From Desulfobacterales bacterium (GTDB lineage: Bacteria > Desulfobacterota > Desulfobacteria > Desulfobacterales > UBA5852), in contig JASJBQ010000319.1 of assembly GCA_030066455.1 (NCBI GenBank), forward strand, positions 1 to 5,483: a stretch of 5,483 nt of DNA, in the 5' to 3' direction. Positions 1 through 5,064 of this stretch are shown here, one piece after another. The notes beneath the pieces were generated by a model. The model worked only from the letters and a program-made list of their open reading frames with translations. It was not told the origin of the DNA and searched no databases. Each line of letters begins with the position of its first letter. Within the stretch, counting starts at the first letter, position 1. Both the position numbers and the translations under genes were made by a program.

Positions 1-2
1 CC

Positions 3-158
3 AAGAACGACATGGCCAGCGATGAAGAGGATTCGTGGAAGTCGGTTCTGACCAAAGCCGGGATCGAGTGTGTGCCCATTCTCAAGGGAACGGCCGAATA
101 TGATGAATTTGTCGCCATCTGGGTCGACCATGTCGGGGGGCCGCTGGGCCATTTTTAG
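3..158 (+). CDS. cbiK: Sirohydrochlorin cobaltochelatase CbiK, C-terminal fragment (5' end outside window)
   Basis: The frame opening at base 3 encodes the last 51 residues of a protein ending at TAG 156-158. It begins KNDMASDEEDSWKSVL and continues through LKG, EY and IWVDH. This matches the C-terminal signature I know from class II chelatases CbiK/CbiX-long, where a GDHAxNDMA stretch carries a metal-binding histidine. That histidine would lie about two residues upstream of the window, so the active site cannot be seen. The family inserts Co2+ into sirohydrochlorin in the early-cobalt (anaerobic) corrinoid pathway; some members also accept iron or nickel. Desulfovibrio has a periplasmic form (CbiKP) that carries heme and a cytoplasmic form. 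Without the N-terminus I cannot say which this is. The downstream importer and cbiL genes on the same strand fit the assignment. Confidence 0.85.
   Translation, partial: KNDMASDEEDSWKSVLTKAGIECVPILKGTAEYDEFVAIWVDHVGGPLGHF
139..156 (+). terminator. Weak terminator-like hairpin overlapping the cbiK stop codon
   Basis: GGCC (139-142) can pair with GGCC (147-150) around a GCTG tetraloop, followed by A and five T residues (152-156). The shape resembles a minimal Rho-independent terminator, but the stem is only 4 bp and the U-tract is short and sits inside the last codons of cbiK. At best it would attenuate transcription into the permease gene. It may be chance in GC-rich coding sequence. Confidence 0.2.
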
Positions 159-225
159 GGGGCCTGCGAGAAAGGCCGTCTCAAAGCGCGCCCCTTTGTT
201 CCGCTCAGGAAGGCCAGAACCAGAC

Positions 226-259
226 GTGCCGCGCCGGCGGTAAACCACCGGCGCGGCAC
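226..259 (+). promoter_or_regulatory. Strong GC-rich hairpin in the cbiK-permease gap
   Basis: Bases 226-237 are perfectly complementary to 248-259 (12 bp, starting GTGCCGCG and ending CGCGGCAC). Inside them a C/A mismatch is followed by two more GC pairs (239-240 with 245-246) closing a TAAA loop. The structure ends 12 bases before the ATG at 272. No T-run follows, so it is not a standard intrinsic terminator. It could be a 3'-end stabiliser for the cbiK message, a processing or attenuation element, or a block on ribosome access, since the permease start has only a weak Shine-Dalgarno match (GAG at 261-263). The rest of the 159-271 gap shows nothing else I can name, and I see no cobalamin riboswitch. 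Confidence 0.6.
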
Positions 260-271
260 CGAGCGAAAACC

Positions 272-1339
272 ATGGAGCATTCACAAACACCCGGCGACGA
301 CGCCGACATCGGGAGCGGTCGTCCCGCGCGCTGGACGGTTACCGGTCTAAGTCTTCTGCTGGCCGCCGCCCTGGTGATCGCCGCCGGCCTGGGCTATATC
401 CGCCTGCCGTTCGACGCCGTGCTGCGGATCGTGGCCGCAGGCCTGATCGACCAGCCCGAATGGGTGGCGCAATATGACCCTGTCTGGCCGGTGGTGGTCA
501 CCGAAGTGCGCCTGCCGCGGATTCTGACCTCGGTGCTGGTCGGGGCCGGGCTGGCGCTGTCCGGCGTCGTCTTCCAAGGCATCCTCTTGAACCCTCTGGC
601 CGACCCCTACACCCTCGGGGTTTCGGCCGGGGCCGCCTTCGGCGCCAGCGTGGCCCTGCTCCTGAACATCAGCCTGCTGGGCGCTTTTTCCGTCCCGCTG
701 TTCGCCTTTATCGGCGCCACGGCCACCCTGTTTCTCGTCATCTGGCTCTCGGCCGACGGCAGCGGCCTGTCCTCCAACAACCTGATCCTCTCCGGCATCA
801 TCGTGGCGGCCATTCTCTCGGCGGGCCTGAGCTTCATCAAATACGTCGCCGACGAGCAGGTCAGCGTGATCATCTTCTGGCTCATGGGCAGTTTCGCGGC
901 CCGCACCTGGATCGACGTCGGTCTGGCGGCGGCCGCGGTCGGGCTGGGGCTGGCCATCTGCACCTACTTTGCCCGGGATTTGAACCTTCTGGCCCTGGGG
1001 GAACGGCCGGCTGCCTCCCTGGGGGTCGATTTCCAGCGCGTCACCCTGATTCTTCTGGTTACGGTTTCCCTGGTGGCCGCCGTTTGCGTGGCCATCTCCG
1101 GCATTATCGGGTTCGTCGGGCTCCTGGTGCCGCACCTCATGCGCATGCTGGTGGGTGCGGACAACCGCGGGCTGCTGCCGGCCTCGCTTTTGGCCGGGGC
1201 GCTGCTGCTGCTGGCGGCCGACACCCTGACCCGGGCCGTTCTGCCCCAGGAGATCCCCATCGGGGTGCTGACCGCCCTGGTGGGCGGCCCGTTCTTCTGC
1301 TGGGTCTTCCGGCAACGCCAGAAGGAGCAGCGCCTGTGA
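272..1339 (+). CDS. FecCD/BtuC-family ABC transporter permease
   Basis: This 355-residue inner-membrane subunit belongs to a type II ABC importer of the iron-siderophore/heme/cobalamin class; two copies normally form the pore. A polar leader of about 20 residues precedes the first membrane helix (about 22-43). The family motif VRLPRIL lies at 79-85. It is followed by SGVVFQ...NPLADPYTLGVSAGA (97-121). The C-terminal block SGIIGFVGLLVPHLMR (276-291) and EIPIGVLTALVGGPFF (327-342) are also classic FecCD motifs, and they flank the region that contacts the ATPase. The length is normal. ATG 272 was chosen because the frame upstream to the end of cbiK stays open but contains no ATG, GTG or TTG. The stop overlaps the next start as GTGA. 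Motifs give the family but not the substrate. The neighbours cbiK and cbiL favour a corrinoid, tetrapyrrole or metal-chelate role, and iron-siderophore uptake remains possible. Confidence 0.92.
   Translation: MEHSQTPGDDADIGSGRPARWTVTGLSLLLAAALVIAAGLGYIRLPFDAVLRIVAAGLIDQPEWVAQYDPVWPVVVTEVRLPRILTSVLVGAGLALSGVVFQGILLNPLADPYTLGVSAGAAFGASVALLLNISLLGAFSVPLFAFIGATATLFLVIWLSADGSGLSSNNLILSGIIVAAILSAGLSFIKYVADEQVSVIIFWLMGSFAARTWIDVGLAAAAVGLGLAICTYFARDLNLLALGERPAASLGVDFQRVTLILLVTVSLVAAVCVAISGIIGFVGLLVPHLMRMLVGADNRGLLPASLLAGALLLLAADTLTRAVLPQEIPIGVLTALVGGPFFCWVFRQRQKEQRL
1322..1327 (+). promoter_or_regulatory. Shine-Dalgarno site that fixes the GTG start of the ATPase gene
   Basis: AAGGAG lies inside the last codons of the permease gene, 8 bases before GTG 1336. 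This is ideal spacing for that start and too far (20 bases) from the other in-frame GTG at 1348. Confidence 0.8.
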
Positions 1340-2124
1340 ACGCCGACGTGAACCTGTTCGCAATCGAGGACCTGCATTTCGGCTATCGGCAACGCCGGGT
1401 GCTGCGGGGGCTGGCCCTCACGCTGCTCCCCGGCCGGTTCTACGGGCTGCTGGGTCCCAACGGGTGCGGCAAAACGACCCTGCTCGACCTGATGGCCGGG
1501 CTGCGCCAACCGGCCCGGGGGACGATCACCTTCAGGGGCCGTCCGCTGGCCGCCTATGCACGGCGGGCGCTGGCGCGGGAAATCGCCCTGGTACCCCAGA
1601 ATTTCTACGTCAATTTTTCGTTCGCCGTCGAGGACGTGGTCATGATGGGCCGCTATCCGCACCTGAAGCGCTTTGCCCACCCGAACCGTGAAGACTATCG
1701 CCGCGTGAAGGCAGCCATGGCGGCCACCGACACACTCCAATTTACCCGCCGGCCGGTGACGGCCTTAAGCGGCGGCGAACGCCAGCGCGTCGTCTTTGCC
1801 CGGGCACTGGCCCAGGATACCGGCGTGCTCCTGCTCGACGAGGCCACCGCCAACCTCGACATCCGGCATACCTTGGATCTGCTCAACCGGGTCCGGGACA
1901 ATGTCCGCGAGCGGGGGCAGAGCGTGATCGCCGTATTTCAGGACGTCAATCTGGCGGCCATGTATTGCGACGAACTGCTCTTCATCAAGGACGGCCGTAT
2001 CGCCGAGCAGGGCCCCACCGAAGCGGTGATGCGAACGGAGATTCTGGCATCGATCTACGGCGTCGAGGGCCACATCCGGCCGCATGCGGCCCACGGGCGG
2101 CCCCAGGTGGATTTTAGACGATGA
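1336..2124 (+). CDS. ABC transporter ATP-binding protein, FecE/BtuD type
   Basis: This 262-residue cytoplasmic ATPase powers the permease encoded just upstream. Walker A GPNGCGKTT is at 40-48, the Q-loop glutamine in LVPQN at 88, the signature LSGGE at 144-148, Walker B VLLLDE at 164-169 and the D-loop ANLD at 172-175. The segment VMMGRYPHL (102-110) is typical of FecE/BtuD relatives. One residue is odd. The switch (H-loop) position, normally histidine in the HDLNLA motif of this family, reads FQDVNLA, with Gln202 encoded by CAG at 1939-1941. The GTG start at 1336 is set by the AAGGAG site and overlaps the permease stop by four bases. The frame is also open further upstream, but a longer product would duplicate permease coding sequence and lacks family similarity there. 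The stop overlaps the next ATG (ATGA). The ATPase function is sure; the substrate is not. Confidence 0.92.
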   Translation: MNADVNLFAIEDLHFGYRQRRVLRGLALTLLPGRFYGLLGPNGCGKTTLLDLMAGLRQPARGTITFRGRPLAAYARRALAREIALVPQNFYVNFSFAVEDVVMMGRYPHLKRFAHPNREDYRRVKAAMAATDTLQFTRRPVTALSGGERQRVVFARALAQDTGVLLLDEATANLDIRHTLDLLNRVRDNVRERGQSVIAVFQDVNLAAMYCDELLFIKDGRIAEQGPTEAVMRTEILASIYGVEGHIRPHAAHGRPQVDFRR

Positions 2125-3113
2125 GGATCGGCGTGATCACCCTGCTGGCCGGACTGGTCGCCTGGGCGGCGGCCGGCAGCGCGGCGCCGCGGCCGGCATC
2201 GCGTGTGACGGACCAGGCCGGACGAACTCTGACGGTGGCGCGGCCGTTCGAACGCATCATTTCGCTTTACGGCGCCCACACCGAAAATCTGTTCGCCCTG
2301 GGCGCGGACGCGGCGCTGATCGGCGTATCGCGCCACGAGGACCATCCGCCCGCCGCGCTACGCAAACCGGTTTTCTCGTATCATGACGGCCTCGAGCGGT
2401 TCCTGGCGGCCGGTCCGGATCTCGTCCTGATCCGGCCCATGATCGACCGCGGCTACGCCCCGCTCGTGCAAGGCCTTGAGAAAAGGGGGGTCACCGTCCT
2501 TTCCCTCCAGCCCGCCAGCGTCGATGAGATGTATGCCTACTGGCGCACGCTCGGCCTGCTCACCGGCCGCCAGTTGCGTGCCGAGGCCCAGGTGGTCGCC
2601 TTCCAGCAGGCTGTTCAGGCGTTCCGGGCGTTGACCCGGGATGTGCAGCCGCGACAGCGGGTCTATTTCGAGGCGATCCACAAACGCATGAAGACCTTCA
2701 TGCCCGGATCGATGCCGATTTTCGCCCTGGAGGCGGCCGGCGGGGTCAACATCGCCGCCGACGCCCGGCAGGTGCGCACCACCAACATCGCCTTTTACGG
2801 CAAGGAGCGGATCATGAGCCGCGGGCCGGAGATCGACGTCTACCTGGCCCAGCACGGGACCATGAACCCGGTCACGACCGCGCAGATACGGACCGAACCC
2901 GGATTCAGCGTCATCAAGGCGGTCCGCAACGACCGCATCTGCATCGTGGACGAGGTTCTGGTGGCCCGTCCCACCCGGCGACTCCTGGCGGGGATCGACC
3001 AGATCGGCCGCTGCCTCTACCCCCAAATATTCGAAACCGAGGGGCAGCGCGTGCTCGAGCGCGCGGGCACAGCCCGCGTCCCCGGACCCAACCAAAGAAG
3101 GAACGCACCATGA
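2121..3113 (+). CDS. Periplasmic substrate-binding protein, BtuF/FepB type
   Basis: This 330-residue protein carries an N-terminal export signal: a short basic start (MR), a hydrophobic core at about 4-18 and a likely cleavage site near GSA-A (21-22). There is no cysteine in the signal region, so it is not a lipoprotein and is probably free in the periplasm. VTDQAGRTLTV (29-39), RIISLYGAHTENLFALGA (45-62) and IGVS (67-70) match the helical-backbone periplasmic-binding family (PF01497-like) that captures cobalamin, heme, siderophores or metal chelates. Glu55 in HTEN occupies the place of the conserved glutamate that docks on permease arginines. His53, His72, His75 and His88 lie in N-lobe segments that often face the ligand. 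The two cysteines, 274 and 298, might pair. The ATG overlaps the ATPase stop (ATGA), with AGGTGG at 2105-2110 as a spaced ribosome site. The family is secure; the ligand is unknown. Confidence 0.88.
   Translation: MRIGVITLLAGLVAWAAAGSAAPRPASRVTDQAGRTLTVARPFERIISLYGAHTENLFALGADAALIGVSRHEDHPPAALRKPVFSYHDGLERFLAAGPDLVLIRPMIDRGYAPLVQGLEKRGVTVLSLQPASVDEMYAYWRTLGLLTGRQLRAEAQVVAFQQAVQAFRALTRDVQPRQRVYFEAIHKRMKTFMPGSMPIFALEAAGGVNIAADARQVRTTNIAFYGKERIMSRGPEIDVYLAQHGTMNPVTTAQIRTEPGFSVIKAVRNDRICIVDEVLVARPTRRLLAGIDQIGRCLYPQIFETEGQRVLERAGTARVPGPNQRRNAP
3098..3102 (+). promoter_or_regulatory. Shine-Dalgarno site for cbiL
   Basis: AAGGA within the end of the binding-protein gene lies 7 bases before ATG 3110 and supports this start. 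Confidence 0.75.
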
Positions 3114-3847
3114 GCACCCAACCCGGCACCCTTTACGGCATCGGCGTGGGCCCCGGCGACCCGGAGCTGCTGACCCTGAAGGCCGTCAACGTCCTCAAAG
3201 CGGTCGACATCGTCTTCACGGCAGCTTCCACCAAGAACGACTACAGCCTGGCGGTCAACATCGCCCGGGACCACATTCCGGCCGCGACCGAAATCCGCGC
3301 CCTGGCCTTTCCGATGACCAAGGACCGCGCCGAGACCCGCAGGGCCTGGGAGGCCAACGCCAAAACCATCGCCGCCGCAACCGCCGCGGGCCGGAAGGCC
3401 GCCTTCCTGACCCTGGGCGACCCCCTGACCTTTTCGACCTTCGGCTATGTTCTGAAATATATTCGACGCCTGTACCCCGAACTGCCGGTGGTCACCGTAC
3501 CGGGAATTACCTCCTATCAGGCCTCGGCCGCCGCCCTGAACATGCCCCTGGTGGAGGGCGAGCAGTCGCTCCTGGTGGTTTCAGGCGCCTACGGCGGCGA
3601 CCGCCTGGCACGACAGATCCAACAGCCCGACACGGTGGTGTTCATGAAAGCCTACCGCAACGTCCCGGGCATCTGCACGGCCCTGGAGAACACCGGTATG
3701 CTGGCCCACAGCGCCGGTGTGGTGCGCTGCTCGCAGCCCGAAGAGGAGATCGTGGGCGACGTCAAAGCCCTCGAATCCCGGTCGCCCAACTACTGGACGC
3801 TGATCATCGCCCGCAAGACCGACCCCTATGCCCCGCCGGAAGACTAA
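3110..3847 (+). CDS. cbiL: Cobalt-factor II (precorrin-2) C20-methyltransferase
   Basis: This 245-residue cytoplasmic enzyme transfers a methyl group from S-adenosylmethionine to C20 of cobalt-factor II (cobalt-sirohydrochlorin), giving cobalt-factor III. The N-terminal loop GVGPGDPELLTLKA (12-25) is the hallmark of tetrapyrrole methyltransferases, and this exact form is typical of CobI/CbiL. Further family motifs are TLGDPLTFSTFGYV (101-114) and VPGITSYQASAA (130-141). The length is normal for the family. The homologous aerobic enzyme CobI uses precorrin-2. I prefer CbiL because a cobaltochelatase of the early-insertion pathway lies in the same gene block. The start overlaps the binding-protein stop by four bases, and the last 20 bases overlap the following membrane-protein gene. 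Enzyme class is near certain; CbiL versus CobI rests on context. Confidence 0.93.
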   Translation: MSTQPGTLYGIGVGPGDPELLTLKAVNVLKAVDIVFTAASTKNDYSLAVNIARDHIPAATEIRALAFPMTKDRAETRRAWEANAKTIAAATAAGRKAAFLTLGDPLTFSTFGYVLKYIRRLYPELPVVTVPGITSYQASAAALNMPLVEGEQSLLVVSGAYGGDRLARQIQQPDTVVFMKAYRNVPGICTALENTGMLAHSAGVVRCSQPEEEIVGDVKALESRSPNYWTLIIARKTDPYAPPED

Positions 3848-4880
3848 ACCCCCCTGGCGCGCCCTGTGCGTGGCGCTGGCGCTCTCGGCGGCGATCCTGG
3901 TGATCGGGGTCTATGGGCTGGCCGCCTTTGACTGGCCCACCGCCGGCCGCCGGCTGCTAGCGCCCCTGATGCGCATGCTGGGGTTCATCCTCGTCGGCTT
4001 GGCTGCCGGCCAGATCATCGAAACCCTGGGCTGGACCCGGCGGCTGGCCGTGCTGGCCCGACCGCTTTTCAATTTCAGCCGCCTGGGCGACCGCTGCGGG
4101 GCGGCCTTCACAGCGGCTTTTTTCTCGGGGGTCACGGCCAATGCCATGCTGGTGGAGTATTACGAGGAAGGCCGGATATCCCGGCTGCAGCTCTTCCTGA
4201 CCAATTTCATCAACCAGCTGCCGGCGTTCTTCCTCCACCTGCCAACGACGTTTTTCATCGTCGTGCCGCTGACCAAGAAGGCCGGCCTGCTCTATTTTCT
4301 GCTCACCTTCCTGGCGGCCGTTCTGCGCACCGTGCTTCTGGCCTTACTGGGCCGTTTCTGTCTGCCGCCGTTGGCCAAGGGTTCGTCAGCCATCGGCGCG
4401 GCGGCCCCAAGTCCGGCCGCGACAAAATCAGCGCTGCTGCCCACGCTGCGCCGCAAGCTGCCACGACGCATGCTCACCATCGTCATTTACGTGATACCCA
4501 TCTACATCGCCGTCTTCACGCTCAACCACCTGGGGCTGTTCGCCTTCACGCGCGAATGGCTGGCCCGCTTCGTGGTGACGGCTGTGGTCCCGGTGGAATC
4601 GCTCTCGGTGGTGATCCTGAGTTTCGTGGCCGAATTCACTTCCGGTTTCGCCGCGGCCGGGGCGCTTCTCGATGCCGGCGTACTGAACGTCAAACAGACC
4701 GTCCTGGCGCTGCTGACGGGCAATATCCTGGCCTTCCCGATCCGGGCCCTGCGCCATCAGTTGCCGCACTACATGGGCATTTTCCAGCCCAAAATGGGAA
4801 CCCAACTGCTGATTGCAGGTCAAACCCTGCGGGTCACCAGTCTGATTGCGGTCGGCAGCATCTATTATCTGCTGGGTTAA
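3828..4880 (+). CDS. Polytopic Gate-domain ('nucleoside recognition') membrane protein, function unknown
   Basis: This 350-residue protein has a basic N-terminus (RRK) and about eight hydrophobic segments. They lie roughly at 12-34, 43-66, 90-108, 120-148, 153-178, 215-238, 247-281 and 290-349, the last ones containing more than one helix. The halves 94-175 and 266-343 look like copies of one Gate unit. Aligned without gaps, they share F94/F266, F98/F270, SG at 100-101/272-273, L108/L280 and LT at 124-125/296-297, then LR at 166-167/334-335. Gate domains occur in nucleoside transporters, SpoIIIA/spore-maturation-like proteins and the channel part of FeoB iron transporters. A soluble linker (about 180-213, rich in Ala, Pro and Lys/Arg) separates the halves. 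ATG 3828 overlaps the cbiL end by 20 bases and lacks a clear Shine-Dalgarno site, so translation probably depends on coupling. The next in-frame start (GTG 3870) would remove the basic leader. A transport role for metal or a cobalamin precursor is inferred from context only. Confidence 0.75.
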   Translation: MPRRKTKPPWRALCVALALSAAILVIGVYGLAAFDWPTAGRRLLAPLMRMLGFILVGLAAGQIIETLGWTRRLAVLARPLFNFSRLGDRCGAAFTAAFFSGVTANAMLVEYYEEGRISRLQLFLTNFINQLPAFFLHLPTTFFIVVPLTKKAGLLYFLLTFLAAVLRTVLLALLGRFCLPPLAKGSSAIGAAAPSPAATKSALLPTLRRKLPRRMLTIVIYVIPIYIAVFTLNHLGLFAFTREWLARFVVTAVVPVESLSVVILSFVAEFTSGFAAAGALLDAGVLNVKQTVLALLTGNILAFPIRALRHQLPHYMGIFQPKMGTQLLIAGQTLRVTSLIAVGSIYYLLG

Positions 4881-4887
4881 TGGGCGC

Positions 4888-4959
4888 TTGACGCCGGAAT
4901 CGAAAATCGTTAAGTTCCATTATCCTAATGCGGGATGAATCCCGGCCAGCCCCTATAAC
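4888..4959 (+). promoter_or_regulatory. Candidate promoter region for the DUF4198 gene
   Basis: The gap between the Gate gene and the DUF4198 gene has an AT-richer core. TTGACG (4888-4893) resembles a -35 box, but at 17 bases spacing it meets only TAAGTT (4911-4916), a poor -10. TATAAC (4954-4959) is a good -10 match without a clear -35. A separate promoter here is plausible given the 184-base gap, but neither pair is convincing. A short CGGGA/TCCCG hairpin (4931-4935 with 4940-4944) lies between them and could be an operator or chance. Confidence 0.3.
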
Positions 4960-4980
4960 AATCAGTTTTTTTAATCCATT

Positions 4981-5040
4981 CGCCACGACAATGCGCCATG
5001 GAGGCGTGCTCCACCGGAAAAGTGGACGGCCTGCGTGGCG
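4981..5040 (+). promoter_or_regulatory. Structured 5' leader element upstream of the DUF4198 gene
   Basis: CGCCACG (4981-4987) is perfectly complementary to CGTGGCG (5034-5040), closing a 46-base interior. Inside it, TGGAG (4999-5003) can pair with CTCCA (5009-5013). Alternatively CCAC (5011-5014) can pair with GTGG (5022-5025); these two hairpins exclude each other. GCC (4995-4997) can also pair with GGC (5028-5030). The element ends 24 bases before the ATG. It does not match the cobalamin or nickel-cobalt riboswitch features I know, so no class is assigned. A regulatory role is inferred only. Confidence 0.35.
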
Positions 5041-5064
5041 TTTACGTTCGAAAGAGAGGAAATC

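Noticed and set aside
159..271. Cobalamin riboswitch before the permease gene
   Set aside because: The gap is only 113 bases, and no B12-box-like GCCACTG or the other conserved core segments are visible. One strong hairpin accounts for its structure.
1084..1335. N-terminal extension of the ATPase back to ATG 1084
   Set aside because: This part lies in the permease coding sequence in another frame and is Arg/Gly/Ala-rich without similarity to ATPases. GTG 1336 has an ideal ribosome site.
347..1363. Long minus-strand open frame opposite the permease gene
   Set aside because: Its product is low-complexity, rich in Gln, Gly, Arg and Asp, as expected from the complement of a GC-rich membrane-protein gene. 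The plus-strand frame carries clear FecCD motifs.
2358..3095. Minus-strand open frame opposite the binding-protein gene
   Set aside because: Composition is shadow-like and no family motif is seen, while the opposite strand encodes a recognisable periplasmic binding protein.
4914..4930. Fur-like box around CCATTATCCTAAT
   Set aside because: Only a partial half-site resembles the Fur consensus, and no matching inverted half is present.
4931..4972. Intrinsic terminator after the Gate gene, from the CGGGA/TCCCG hairpin and the T7 run at 4966-4972
   Set aside because: The T-run begins about 21 bases after the stem, too far for a Rho-independent terminator, and the stem is only 5 bp.
4881..5064. 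Cobalamin or nickel-cobalt riboswitch before the DUF4198 gene
   Set aside because: Pairing is present but none of the conserved core segments of either class can be found by eye.
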